From IMG/VR virus record IMGVR_UViG_3300042544_000493, positions 1 through 46,869 of that record: DNA of 46,869 bases, one strand, 5' to 3'. The number at the start of each line of letters is the position of its first letter. The first letter of the stretch is position 1. Position numbers and translations under genes: made by a program. Below, piece by piece: positions 7,516-15,774 of this stretch. The notes below the pieces were generated by a model, which had not been told where the DNA came from, ran no database searches, and saw only the letters and a list, made by a program, of their open reading frames with translations. This DNA comes from a virus.

Positions 7516-8039
7516 ACAAAGAAAAACTAATCAAAATGTTTACTGACTTGTTGGACATGGCTATCGGTGATAGTGAAAACCATAAGCAAGTTATTGAGAG
7601 CGATGTCACTACACCAGAAGGTGTTCAGGTACGTAAGTCTGTGGACGTTGAAGAACGTCGAGCATTGTTCGTTGTATTAGCTCCACAAGAGTCTGAGGCA
7701 GAAACAGAAGACTTACATGGTGATGTTTACTTTGACCAAGACGTTATCGAAGCTTGTCGCTCATTCAACGTTCACTGCATGAAAGCTAATCTGATGCACA
7801 GCGTAATGCTTGATTCTGACTTAGCCATTATCGAGCAGTCTTATACTTCTCCAGTTGAATTTATTATCGAGAATCCAGAAGGTGAGCAAGTGACTATTCG
7901 CAAGAACACTTGGTTGCAAGAATGGTACTTCCCTGAACCAGATGAATTAGCTGAAGATGTAATTTGGCCTAAAGTGAAGGATGGTACGTTCACAGGCTTG
8001 AGCGTTTATTGTGAAGCTTACGGGCAGGAAATTAAATGA
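7512..8039 (+). CDS. Prohead maturation protease, XkdF-like
   Basis: Serine protease that removes scaffold and trims head proteins. The 175-residue protein follows the XkdF (Peptidase_S78-like) pattern: VLAPQESEAETEDLHGDVY near residue 55, FNVHCMKANLMHS with candidate catalytic His residues near 92-99, a conserved EQSYTSPVEF strand, WLQEWYFP, and TGLSVYCEA near 165 with the likely nucleophilic Ser. Its start overlaps the portal stop and its end overlaps the scaffold start, the usual portal-protease-scaffold order. Catalytic residues are assigned by pattern, not by structure. Confidence 0.75.
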   Translation: MNKEKLIKMFTDLLDMAIGDSENHKQVIESDVTTPEGVQVRKSVDVEERRALFVVLAPQESEAETEDLHGDVYFDQDVIEACRSFNVHCMKANLMHSVMLDSDLAIIEQSYTSPVEFIIENPEGEQVTIRKNTWLQEWYFPEPDELAEDVIWPKVKDGTFTGLSVYCEAYGQEIK

Positions 8040-8974
8040 CAATTAGCAAACAGAAAGCAAAGCGTAAGCTTTTCAACTTTGACTTCGATACACATGGTGC
8101 TCATGTAGCCCTTGTGTCTAAAGACCAAGGAAATGCCGCGAATGGGTACAAACTAATTTGTACAAAAGGGACCAATGTTGGTATCCAACCAACTGACGTA
8201 GTGAAAGTACAGAAAGCATTAGAACAGATTACTGTAACAATGTCAATGGAAGAATTCTTACGTAAGTTCTTTGATATGTGGAGTTCTGACGCGGAAACCC
8301 TTACAAAGCTGTTAGGTTTTGAAACAGAGTTTGAAGCAAACAAAGCTGAACGTGAATCTTCTGATGGTGAATACGATTGGGAGAAAGAACATGAGAAGTG
8401 GATTACAGAGCGTGTAGCTCAGTTCACTATTATGAAGTCTCTCAGCGAAAACCCAAACCAAACAATTAGTGATGAAGACTTTATTGCTATCACTACTATC
8501 CAGTCTCAAATCGAGAAATCTTTACAACAACAAAACGAGGAAGACCCCTTGAAAATCCAAGTAGAAAAAGCTCGCTACGAGCAATTAGAACAAGTCGAGC
8601 AAGCTCACGAAGCTGCCGTAGCAGAAGCTACTCAACTCAAAGTTGAGAAATCTGCTCTGGAAGTGGAAGTAGTTGAACTGCGTAATCAAGTACAGAAAGC
8701 TAAAGAAGAAAAAGAAGCTGCTGAATTTGAAGCATTCCAAGAAACTCTGAAAGACTTAGTATCTGCTGAAGAATTAACTACTGTTGCTAAATCATTATTC
8801 GTAATGAAAGCCACCAGCCCAGAAGCGGCTGAAGTAGTGATTAAATCTCTGCAAGCTAAAAAAGAACTGGTAGAAAAATCTGACCTGTTCGAAGAAACCA
8901 CATCTGGTGATGAAGTGTCTCCAGAACAAGTTAAGAAAGCTGCATTCGCAGCAGAATTAAACAAACCTTACTAA
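8036..8974 (+). CDS. Capsid assembly scaffold protein
   Basis: 312 residues, very acidic and rich in Glu, Lys, Ala and Gln. A long coiled coil runs over about residues 165-245 (QVEKARYEQLEQVEQAHEAA, VEVVELRNQVQKAKEEKE), as in internal scaffolds. The C-terminal part has EVSPEQVKKAAFAAELNKPY. Placement between protease and capsid genes and the four-base overlap with the protease gene support the call. It would be removed during maturation and absent from virions. The first 60 residues (KRKLFNFDFDTHGAHVALVSKDQG) look like a separate small domain. Confidence 0.75.
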   Translation: MTISKQKAKRKLFNFDFDTHGAHVALVSKDQGNAANGYKLICTKGTNVGIQPTDVVKVQKALEQITVTMSMEEFLRKFFDMWSSDAETLTKLLGFETEFEANKAERESSDGEYDWEKEHEKWITERVAQFTIMKSLSENPNQTISDEDFIAITTIQSQIEKSLQQQNEEDPLKIQVEKARYEQLEQVEQAHEAAVAEATQLKVEKSALEVEVVELRNQVQKAKEEKEAAEFEAFQETLKDLVSAEELTTVAKSLFVMKATSPEAAEVVIKSLQAKKELVEKSDLFEETTSGDEVSPEQVKKAAFAAELNKPY

Positions 8975-8993
8975 TTATAAAGGATAAACAATA

Positions 8994-9488
8994 ATGGCTG
9001 TTATTGCAACTTCTAGTCCAGTTCTGTCAGATGTTCTGATGCAGGACATCTTCCCATTGGTTGAAAACTTCAACTACCAACATAACGTAAACGTTGATGA
9101 AGCTTCTACCAAAACCTACCGTGTAGGTCAAGTTGTTATTTGGGACAACACTCTGGTAGCTTACCGTCAACCTGTTGCTGGTGATTTCACTGGTGATGCA
9201 GTCAACGTTCCAGCGAACGATGGTGCTGTAGCTAACGGCGCTAAATTTGGTGTCGTAGTTGGCTTCGATGCTCTGGGTGATGTTCGTGGTGACGTATCTG
9301 TTACTACTGCTGGTGACAAAGTGGTTCTGCTGTTCCGTGGTGCTGCTTCTGTTAAGAAATCAGGCTTACGTTTTGATGCTGGCTTAAACGCAGCTAAACA
9401 GAACTCTCTGATTGCACAACTCGAAAAACAAAACATCGCTGTCAAGTCTGTACTGGGCGCTGTTACTTCTACTTTCTACGGCGTCTAA
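8994..9488 (+). CDS. Head decoration protein
   Basis: 164 residues, mostly beta strand, Ala/Val/Gly rich. The pattern KTYRVGQVVIWDNTLVAYR, FGVVVGFDALGD, VVLLFRGAASVKKSGLRF and LEKQNIAVKSV is like the head-decoration (lambda gpD-type or HDPD) proteins that sit immediately before capsid genes. It would bind the expanded capsid at three-fold sites and stabilise it. A head-fibre role is the main alternative. Codon choice is noticeably biased (CTG, GGT, GTT), as in highly expressed genes and like the neighbouring capsid gene. Confidence 0.7.
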   Translation: MAVIATSSPVLSDVLMQDIFPLVENFNYQHNVNVDEASTKTYRVGQVVIWDNTLVAYRQPVAGDFTGDAVNVPANDGAVANGAKFGVVVGFDALGDVRGDVSVTTAGDKVVLLFRGAASVKKSGLRFDAGLNAAKQNSLIAQLEKQNIAVKSVLGAVTSTFYGV

Positions 9489-9523
9489 TAGCCGTTATTA
9501 TTTCTCAATAAGGATTCTAAATA

Positions 9524-10600
9524 ATGGCTCAATTCGGTCGTTTCCAAATTCAAAAATCTGTAACTCGTGATCTGGGTAACTTGAACAGTCTGCATGACTT
9601 CTCAAGCACTCTGTTAGAGAACAGCCCTAACATCCCTTCTCTGCTGACTGAGTTAATCCCTCTGGATGTAGAGTATATGAATACCTCTACTTGGGAACAT
9701 GACGACAAAGTAATGCGTGTTGCTTTACCAAGTGACAAGTCTTACTCTGACCGTGGTGATAACTTTGATGCTCGTGAGAGTTCAAAAACTCACTTATTCA
9801 AAATCCCTTCATTCGGTATTCAAACACACATTCGTCCACAAGACGCTCTGCGTAGCCGAGTGCCGGGTACTAAAGACACTCTGGACTCAATGGATCGTCT
9901 GGTAGCAAATGACATTCGTGACATTCGCCGTTCATTCGCCCTGTTACAAGAGAAGTGTTTAGCTCACCTGATCACCACTGGTACTTCATACGTCCCTAAC
10001 GGTTCAGCTCCAGTAACTGACTTCTATACTGAATACGCAGGTACTTCTGCTGCTGCTCGCCCAACAGTTAACTTCCAACTGTCTGACGCTACTAAATATC
10101 CAGCAGAAGTTGGTGAAGATGCTCGTGCATTAATCAACGAAAACCTGTTAGATGGTCAAACCGTTTCCGGTTATGTTGCCCTGTGTGGTCGTAACTTCTT
10201 CAAAGATCGTATCCATCACCCGAAAGAAGAACAAGCTCGTGTGGACCGTACCGACATGTGGGGTCAAGACCCACTGCTGAAACGTCTGGCTAACTTCTCT
10301 AAACAGTATCGCATGTACGTTGGCGCTGATGACATCGTTTACATCCAGTACGATGCTAAGATTGGTGGTGTTGACCTGATTAACACTAACGAAGCATACA
10401 TCATGCCAGCCGGTGTTGAAGGTATGTTTGCTCGTCGCTATGCTCCAGCGGAAACTATGTCTTACGTTAACACTGTAGCTCTGCCAGAATACGCATGGCG
10501 TTCAGACAATGAACACACTGGTACTCACATCATGTACGAAAGTAACTTTGGTGATTACCTGTTGTCTCCATTGACAATCATCAAGGCTACCAAGTCTTAA
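9524..10600 (+). CDS. Major capsid protein (lambda gpE-like family)
   Basis: 358 residues, close to the usual 340-360 of the gpE-type capsid family. Recognisable segments are FKIPSFGIQTHIRPQDALRS with the following VPGT near residues 90-115, the long helix MDRLVANDIRDIRRSFALLQEK, YVALCGRNFFKDRIHHP in the middle, and GADDIVYIQYD. The gene uses the strongly biased codons of highly expressed genes, has AAGGA upstream of the ATG and is followed by a strong terminator. Upstream are scaffold and decoration genes, downstream the neck genes. Confidence 0.88.
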   Translation: MAQFGRFQIQKSVTRDLGNLNSLHDFSSTLLENSPNIPSLLTELIPLDVEYMNTSTWEHDDKVMRVALPSDKSYSDRGDNFDARESSKTHLFKIPSFGIQTHIRPQDALRSRVPGTKDTLDSMDRLVANDIRDIRRSFALLQEKCLAHLITTGTSYVPNGSAPVTDFYTEYAGTSAAARPTVNFQLSDATKYPAEVGEDARALINENLLDGQTVSGYVALCGRNFFKDRIHHPKEEQARVDRTDMWGQDPLLKRLANFSKQYRMYVGADDIVYIQYDAKIGGVDLINTNEAYIMPAGVEGMFARRYAPAETMSYVNTVALPEYAWRSDNEHTGTHIMYESNFGDYLLSPLTIIKATKS

Positions 10601-10607
10601 TTGGGGC

Positions 10608-10632
10608 GGGAGGGCTTGTCCCTCCCTTCTTT
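10608..10632 (+). terminator. Terminator after the capsid gene
   Basis: GGGAGGG 10608-10614, loop CTTGT, CCCTCCC 10620-10626, then TTCTTT. It would set capsid mRNA above that of the downstream neck genes. Confidence 0.82.
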
Positions 10633-10651
10633 CTCACAGGAACAATATTAG

Positions 10652-11077
10652 ATGGCAATTGATTTAGACTTTAACTGTGAGTTAGCTCAAGTCAGGGTTA
10701 ACATAGGCGACCCTTCAGGTGAACATATCACCGACAATGCAATTTCTTCTGCTTTGGTTAAATACAATAATGATGTGGTTAAAGCATCCATTCTTTGTAT
10801 GGAAGCAATCAAGGCACATTTTAGTACACTTGCTGACAGAGAGAAAGTTGGTGAAGTGGAAATCGAATACAAACGTCTGTATGAGCGCTACAAGCAATTA
10901 CTAGACGACTTCGTTAAAGCTAATACATCACGATACAGTGCTGGTATTTATATCGGTGGCGTGTCTCTCAGTGAGCGTAATCGTGTCATTGAAGACCAAG
11001 ATGTATTCACAGGCTATGACCAACAAGATTGGACAGACATTATGCAATCTCGCAGAGGTCTGGTGGAGATTAAGTAA
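10652..11077 (+). CDS. Head-tail connector (head completion or adaptor) protein
   Basis: 141 residues, mainly helical, in the position where gp6/gp15-type adaptors are encoded. The N-terminus LAQVRVNIGDPSGEHITDNAISSALVKYNND (quoted in part: VRVNIGDPSGE, then TDNAISSALVKYNND) is the common adaptor start, in which helices pack on the portal. A long helix EVEIEYKRLYERYKQLLDDF follows, then a GGVSLSER turn. It ends in TAATG shared with the next start. Assignment is by fold pattern and order. Confidence 0.65.
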   Translation: MAIDLDFNCELAQVRVNIGDPSGEHITDNAISSALVKYNNDVVKASILCMEAIKAHFSTLADREKVGEVEIEYKRLYERYKQLLDDFVKANTSRYSAGIYIGGVSLSERNRVIEDQDVFTGYDQQDWTDIMQSRRGLVEIK

Positions 11078-11220
11078 TGGCTATTATTAAAGTGGTGGAT
11101 AACACTACTGGTGAAGTTAAAGAATGGAGTACCGATGACGAGCAAAGTAACGTTCAAGAGAAACGGAAACCTCGCAAAGCTGGTAGCAAAACTCCAGAAA
11201 CTGAACAGACAGAAGATTGA
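11077..11220 (+). CDS. Small basic/acidic protein nested over the start of the next gene
   Basis: A 47-residue frame (MAIIKVVDNTTGEVKEW to TEQTED) whose ATG overlaps the previous stop (TAATG), so translational coupling is likely. It overlaps the neck gene starting at 11135 by 86 bases in another frame. It is hydrophilic with a KRKPRKAGSK patch. Short coupled genes here occur in some phage head-tail modules. Coding is plausible but unproven. Confidence 0.45.
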   Translation: MAIIKVVDNTTGEVKEWSTDDEQSNVQEKRKPRKAGSKTPETEQTED

Positions 11221-11623
11221 AGTAGGTTATTTCCAGTCACAGGGAATACACACTTCATCTAAATTACATTACACAGAATTGATGCGTATACACGAACATG
11301 GTGTTGGTGTGTATGTCAGACCTGTACTCGGCTCTGAGAAATCATATAACTACTCAGATACAATTGTAGGTCAAATGGAAGCAGGAAGCTTCAAGAAATT
11401 ATTAAAAGGTTGGTTGTGTGATTATGTGAAGAATCCTAATTTCACTAATGACCACCTAGCTGACAAGTTCGGTATGTGGGCTGTTCATTCCGCTAATGAA
11501 ATCTTCGGTAATCCAGATGTCCTCTGGGTAACTACTAATGAAACACCATTGATTGATACATCTGAGTTAGCTGATAACTTCGCTTGGAAAGTTAGTTGGA
11601 GAGGGACGGTGCATACACTATGA
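11135..11623 (+). CDS. Neck / tail-completion protein (gp10-like)
   Basis: 162 residues. ATG 11135 is preferred over GTG 11111 because GGAG (11126-11129) sits 5 bases before it. Residues about 20-65 read KLNRQKIEVGYFQSQG, YTELMRIHEHGVGVYVRPVL, the pattern of phage virion-morphogenesis or gp10-type neck proteins (VxVGY..., Y..LMxIHEFG, xRPVL). The C-terminus has LIDTSELADNFAWKV, a recurrent ending of this family (LxDTGxLxxSxxW). The gene sits between adaptor and tail-terminator genes and its stop overlaps the next ATG. Confidence 0.65.
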   Translation: MTSKVTFKRNGNLAKLVAKLQKLNRQKIEVGYFQSQGIHTSSKLHYTELMRIHEHGVGVYVRPVLGSEKSYNYSDTIVGQMEAGSFKKLLKGWLCDYVKNPNFTNDHLADKFGMWAVHSANEIFGNPDVLWVTTNETPLIDTSELADNFAWKVSWRGTVHTL

Positions 11624-11985
11624 GACTACTTAATACAAGCTCTGTTAAAGTTACACGTTATGGTGAACAAGCTCTTGATGACAATGGTAACGTTGTAGTG
11701 ACACAGAAACAAACATTCACCGTTACCGGTAATTGGCAACCAGTACCTAACGTACAGAAAGGTGAAGTAGCTAAAGTATTACCTGAAGGTGTTAAGATTG
11801 AAGATGTATTAGTATTCTTCACTAAATCAGAGCTAAAACCGGATAACGAAAAGACTGGTGTTACTGGTGATGAAGTAGAGCTAGACGGTTGGCGATACAA
11901 AGTAATTCAAGAGCGTAATTGGTCAGTGCAACTTCCACGTATTCGACACAGAGAATTCTTGTTGGTAAGGAAGACTAAGCTATGA
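11620..11985 (+). CDS. Head-tail joining protein, unidentified family
   Basis: 121 residues from the ATG that overlaps the previous stop (ATGA); an in-frame TTG at 11596 is less likely. It is beta-rich, with FTVTGNWQPVPNVQKGEV, DVLVFFTKSELKPD and ELDGWRYKVIQERNWS, resembling stopper or joining proteins of siphovirus and myovirus necks. The next gene again starts in an ATGA overlap, so the neck genes form a tightly coupled operon. Confidence 0.55.
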   Translation: MRLLNTSSVKVTRYGEQALDDNGNVVVTQKQTFTVTGNWQPVPNVQKGEVAKVLPEGVKIEDVLVFFTKSELKPDNEKTGVTGDEVELDGWRYKVIQERNWSVQLPRIRHREFLLVRKTKL

Positions 11986-12623
11986 GTTATACAAACAGTC
12001 TTAATATCAACACACAACAAAATGGTATTATCAACTTAGTAAAACAAGTTGTTGGTACACGATTAGCTCAAATCAAATCATCTTCTAATGTTGGACAATT
12101 AGTTCCAGCAGTAATAAAGAAACGTTCTACAGACAGAGCATCTACAAATCAACCAGCCGTTGATTTACCTTACCCTTACTGCTTAGTTGATTTCCTCAAT
12201 GCTTCCTTCTGGGGTGGTGCTGAGCTAGTCAATGAGAAGTATGCAGATAATGGTAACAGATTATACGAGACTGATTACATTGTCAAGTTCGTAATAGATT
12301 TTGTCGGAAGACAGACAGACGATGTTCACAGTATAGCGTTAAGTCTTCATAAAGCCCTTACAACATCATTCTTCAGAAACAAAGTATCTGACCTCACAGG
12401 AGGAAGATTGTTTAAGATTTCTAATGATGTTAAGCGAGGGATGATACAGCGTCAAACAGAGTGGGTTGATTTATCCACAATAGTTATTGACATTACATTC
12501 AGAGATGTTCTTGAAATTGATTCTGAAGGTAATATCGTACAAATCATTCTCAACGGGGAACTACATGATCATTTCATTGACCCTGATCCTATTTTAATAA
12601 ACATAAACACTAACGAGGTTTAA
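11982..12623 (+). CDS. Probable tail terminator / neck protein
   Basis: 213 residues immediately before the sheath gene, the usual place of a tail terminator. It contains LPYPYCLVDFLNASFWG and YIVKFVIDFVGRQTDD, then SIALSLHKALTT, the pattern of tail-terminator-like proteins (PYxxV/ID, strand, helix for the small-domain alpha/beta fold). It would cap tube and sheath at the head-proximal end. No specific family identified. Confidence 0.5.
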   Translation: MSYTNSLNINTQQNGIINLVKQVVGTRLAQIKSSSNVGQLVPAVIKKRSTDRASTNQPAVDLPYPYCLVDFLNASFWGGAELVNEKYADNGNRLYETDYIVKFVIDFVGRQTDDVHSIALSLHKALTTSFFRNKVSDLTGGRLFKISNDVKRGMIQRQTEWVDLSTIVIDITFRDVLEIDSEGNIVQIILNGELHDHFIDPDPILININTNEV

Positions 12624-12625
12624 TA

Positions 12626-13972
12626 ATGGCTGGTGCTATTACCGACATTGCAAATGTCACCATCTCTTTACAAGGTGTTACTGTTAGCCGTCAGGGTTAT
12701 GGTACTCCGGTATTCTTAGCGAAACACCGCTTCACTCAGGAAGTAGTTACCGCTTATTCTAATCTTTTATCTGTTGGTCAAGTATTCCCTACTACTCACA
12801 GTGTATACAAAGCTGCTACTCAATTCTTCGCTAACACCCCAGTTGGTAAAGCGTTTAAAGTTGGTCAGATTGAAGCTGATTTAAAGCTGACTCCTTCCGC
12901 TGTTGCTACTGGTAAGATTTATAGCTTCACAATCGCTTCAGGTGCTGTATCGGCTAATATCTCTGTTACAGCTACTGGTTCAGATACAACTACTACAATC
13001 GCTACAGCTATTGCTGCTGCTGTTGAAGCATCTACTGTAGGTGCATTAGTTGCCGCTACAGCAGCTACTGGCGTTGTTACAATCGCTCCTACAGGTACTA
13101 ACAAGTTTGCTGTAACTGCTCTACTGAACGTAACAGATTCTTATACCTCTACAGCTACTGCTCCACAAGCTCTGCAACGTGTATTAGACGCTGACTCAGA
13201 TTGCTACTTCATTGCATCAGAAGACCATTCAGAAGCATGGGTATTAGCTATGGCTGCTGATGTAGAAGCCCGTAGTAAACTGTATGCTGTTGCTGTTGAA
13301 GGTGCTACTAACTACGGTACTTACGTTAAAGGTGCTGCTGTATCAGGTGACATCTTAGGTAAGCTGTCAGATGCTGGTTACTTCCGTACATTCGGTTTGT
13401 ATCATCAACGTGCTGATGAAGACTTCGTGGAATTAAACTACGTAGGTCACAATGCTCCGTTTGATGCTGGTTCAGTAATTTGGACTAACAACGTAGTTGC
13501 TCTGGCTGCTTCTCAGAATGTAGACGGTAATGTCCTGACACAAACACAACAGAATAATTTGTCTGCTCGTAATGCTACATTCATTCGTTTAGAAGGTGGT
13601 CAGAATGCTACTCGTGGTGGTCTGGTTGCTGGTGGTGAGCGCATTGACAACATCCGTGGTCGTGATGCTTTAGAGAATGAAATGAAAGCTAACCTGACTG
13701 CTCTGTTACTGTCTCAGAAAGGCGGTAAGCTGCCATACAACAACAACGGTATCAACGCTGTTCGTTCTACCATTGCTAAAACTCTGGATCTGTTTGTTCG
13801 CCGTAGCTTCATCAATGACAACTACTTAATCACTTTACCTGATGAGCGTGACGTATCCGCTGCGAAGAAAGGTTTAGGTCTGTTGGACGAAGGTTACTTC
13901 AAAGCTGAGTTGTCTGGTTCAATCGAATTGATTGACATCACCGGTACACTGGCAATTTCTTTTAACGCTTAA
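12626..13972 (+). CDS. Tail sheath protein (DUF3383-like)
   Basis: 448 residues, the contractile outer layer of the tail. The N-terminus MAGAITDIANVTISLQGV followed by SRQGYGTPVFLAKH is typical of DUF3383-type sheath proteins of myoviruses. The middle has the IASGAVSANISVTATG domain with many Ala/Thr, and the C-terminal region (INAVRSTIAKTLDLFVRRSFIND, AKKGLGLLDEGYFKAEL, GSIELIDITGTLAI) is the conserved sheath polymerisation domain. The gene has capsid-like codon bias. It is directly followed by the tube gene, the standard sheath-tube pair, which marks the phage as a myovirus. Confidence 0.85.
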   Translation: MAGAITDIANVTISLQGVTVSRQGYGTPVFLAKHRFTQEVVTAYSNLLSVGQVFPTTHSVYKAATQFFANTPVGKAFKVGQIEADLKLTPSAVATGKIYSFTIASGAVSANISVTATGSDTTTTIATAIAAAVEASTVGALVAATAATGVVTIAPTGTNKFAVTALLNVTDSYTSTATAPQALQRVLDADSDCYFIASEDHSEAWVLAMAADVEARSKLYAVAVEGATNYGTYVKGAAVSGDILGKLSDAGYFRTFGLYHQRADEDFVELNYVGHNAPFDAGSVIWTNNVVALAASQNVDGNVLTQTQQNNLSARNATFIRLEGGQNATRGGLVAGGERIDNIRGRDALENEMKANLTALLLSQKGGKLPYNNNGINAVRSTIAKTLDLFVRRSFINDNYLITLPDERDVSAAKKGLGLLDEGYFKAELSGSIELIDITGTLAISFNA

Positions 13973-13984
13973 TTGGAGTAAACA

Positions 13985-14479
13985 ATGGCTTATATTAAAA
14001 CTTACTCACCTCAAAGTGTGCGCATCTCTTGGGGTGGGGTTATGATCACGGGTTACGCAGATGGTGAATTCGTTACTATCACCCCTAACTCCGACTTAAC
14101 TGACGAGGTTGTGGGCGCTGCCGGCGATGTGGCACTTACAAAGATTGCCAACTACACAGCAATGGTAACAATCACTCTGTTACAGAATGCTGAGTGTAAC
14201 TTATACTTATCAAACATCTATGCTGCACAGCAACGTGCTGACGATATTGTTCGTGAGAACATGACCATTGTAGACCCATCTGGTTCAACCCTGTATGAAT
14301 GCCGTGACGCACACCTAAAAACTGCTGCTCCGGTAACATTATCGGATGGTCAGAACGCGAAAAGCTGGCAATTCTTTGTCTCTAACATGATTCCTGTTTC
14401 TTCTAACAGTGAAATCACTCAAGCCCTCGGCATTGCGTCCCAAGTCGCAGCCGCAGCCGAACTTCTTGGTGTAGGCTAG
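13985..14479 (+). CDS. Tail tube protein (DUF3277-like)
   Basis: 164 residues. The opening MAYIKTYSPQSVRISWGG, then GYADGEFVTITPNSD, VGAAGDVALTKIANYTAMVTITLLQ and WQFFVSNMIPV fit DUF3277-type tube proteins. It forms the inner tube through which DNA passes. It lies 12 bases after the sheath gene and is followed by a strong terminator, consistent with high expression. The next gene encodes a shorter-looking relative of the same fold. Confidence 0.85.
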   Translation: MAYIKTYSPQSVRISWGGVMITGYADGEFVTITPNSDLTDEVVGAAGDVALTKIANYTAMVTITLLQNAECNLYLSNIYAAQQRADDIVRENMTIVDPSGSTLYECRDAHLKTAAPVTLSDGQNAKSWQFFVSNMIPVSSNSEITQALGIASQVAAAAELLGVG

Positions 14480-14487
14480 TAATGATT

Positions 14488-14513
14488 AGCCCCGCTTTGT
14501 CGGGGCTTTTTAC
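14488..14513 (+). terminator. Terminator after the tube gene
   Basis: AGCCCCG 14488-14494, loop CTTTGT, CGGGGCT 14501-14507, TTTTA. A classic intrinsic terminator between the high-copy tube gene and the low-copy tail genes. Confidence 0.88.
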
Positions 14514-14527
14514 TTTAAGAGGTGATT

Positions 14528-15094
14528 GTGTTGAACTTTAACGGTAGTGGTTGGTCACTATTCAAAGATAGGTCGGTTGCCGTATACAACCCAAGGTTAG
14601 TTTCTTTAGTATTAGGAAGTCAACCTATCACTGAATTTGCTCCTGACCAGATGGTTAACATTTCCTACGCTGCTGAGAATATCGGCGTAGTAAAGGGTAT
14701 CGATGGTAACACGGCATTACAGAGACAAACAAACAAAGACGCTATTGTAACATTCACTCTACTTCAGATGAGTCAGAACAATAAGTGGTTGTTAGATATT
14801 CAGCGTAATATGCAAGACCCTAGAAAACCTATTGAGCTTCCTCAATTAGTGTTTACAGATTATAACTTAATGGTGAGTTGGAAGTCAACATCATCATTCA
14901 TTCAGAAGCATCCAGACCAATCCTATACGAATATGGCTGGTGCTACAACATGGTCGGTGTACTGTATTGACATGCAGCCTAACCAGAACATTAAACTAGA
15001 TGATTCATTATTGACGAATGAGCAAATCCTATTCCGTAAAGTAGGTGAAGCGGTGAAGTCTGTTGGGAAACAGATTACATCAGTATTCTCGTAA
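14528..15094 (+). CDS. Second tail-tube-like protein
   Basis: About 188 residues from GTG 14528; TTG 14531 and GTG 14522 are alternatives around an AGAGG ribosome site (14518-14522). It aligns by eye with the tube protein: FAPDQMVNISYAAENIGVVK then DAIVTFTLLQMSQNNKWLLD, against ITPNSDLTDEVVGAAGDVAL then MVTITLLQNAECNLYLSN, and WSVYCIDMQPNQNIK against WQFFVSNMIPVSSN. It is thus probably a tube-fold paralogue, perhaps a tube initiator on the baseplate or another tail-end component. The role is inferred. Confidence 0.6.
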   Translation: MLNFNGSGWSLFKDRSVAVYNPRLVSLVLGSQPITEFAPDQMVNISYAAENIGVVKGIDGNTALQRQTNKDAIVTFTLLQMSQNNKWLLDIQRNMQDPRKPIELPQLVFTDYNLMVSWKSTSSFIQKHPDQSYTNMAGATTWSVYCIDMQPNQNIKLDDSLLTNEQILFRKVGEAVKSVGKQITSVFS

Positions 15095-15115
15095 TGAACA
15101 AAGGAGAACTTTCAA

Positions 15116-15559
15116 ATGCAAATGCCAGCAAATAATTTTCGTATGACAGAGATTGACGGAAGTCAATATCAAATTAAACTCTTAGATGGTATGAGTGGTT
15201 TCAAAACCTCAGTAGAATTATCTAAAGTGTTGTTACCGTTAGTGGGTGAATCATTCGATGCTTCACGACATGATGATGTGTTTCATGGAGCACCTAAAAC
15301 ATTCCGTGAGATGGCACTTTTACTGTTACAACAATTAGACCAAATCAATTTAGAAGATATGATCTTCAATCGTCTGTTAGCTTATTTAGTTAAAGATGGT
15401 GTTCAAGTTAAGTTGGCTGATATTATCATGGGCCAATATGAAGTGTTGATTGAATTAGTAGCCTTTGCTATTGAACAGAACTTCGGGAGTCTTTTCAAGG
15501 GAAAGGGTTTAATTTCTCGTTTTCAAGAGAAGTTTCAGAGCATGACCAGCCCTACTTAA
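15116..15559 (+). CDS. Tail assembly chaperone, short form (gpG-like)
   Basis: 147 residues from ATG 15116 with AAAGGAG upstream. It is a helical, acidic protein (FREMALLLLQQLDQINLEDM, EVLIELVAFAIEQNFGSLF) located between tube and tape measure, the standard position of a chaperone that coats the tape-measure protein during tail assembly. It is not expected in the virion. The gene ends about 50 bases after a slippery sequence from which a minority of ribosomes shift -1 to make the long form. Confidence 0.75.
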   Translation: MQMPANNFRMTEIDGSQYQIKLLDGMSGFKTSVELSKVLLPLVGESFDASRHDDVFHGAPKTFREMALLLLQQLDQINLEDMIFNRLLAYLVKDGVQVKLADIIMGQYEVLIELVAFAIEQNFGSLFKGKGLISRFQEKFQSMTSPT

Positions 15560-15774
15560 ATCAAGTATTGGCTGCGATAAAGAAAGGCACCCTTCTTGAT
15601 GATGAAGATTGGTTCTTTTATCAAATATCTGAAATGACTGAATTCAAAGTGAGTGCATGGGAATTAATGAACGTGTACACATATATTGAATGCTTGAAAC
15701 TACGAGAATATCTGACAATCAAATATACAAAAGAAGAAGCATATCGAAAGGATGCTAAACTGCGGGAGAAATAA
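15116..15774 (+). CDS. Tail assembly chaperone, -1 frameshift fusion (gpGT-like), join(15116..15505, 15505..15774)
   Basis: The second part has no ribosome site or good start of its own (only TTG 15568), yet its frame is open upstream through the slippery site, so it is best read as a -1 extension. The fusion is 219 residues; the extension reads NFSFSREVSEHDQPYLNQ and continues as an acidic helical domain with DWFFYQISEMTEFKVSAWEL. Its stop overlaps the tape-measure ATG (TAATG). The G/GT arrangement is conserved in tails of many long-tailed phages. Confidence 0.75.
15499..15511 (+). promoter_or_regulatory. Tandem -1 frameshift slippery sites
   Basis: In the zero frame the bases read G GGA AAG (15499-15505), the heptamer used by phage lambda G/T, and then G GGT TTA (15505-15511), a second canonical X XXY YYZ heptamer sharing one base. 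Shifting at either site gives the same protein except for one residue (Phe or Leu). Confidence 0.75.

Noticed and set aside
15568-15774. Independent 68-codon gene starting at TTG
   Set aside because: No ribosome site; the frame is open upstream to in-phase slippery sites, so it is the -1 extension of the tail chaperone.
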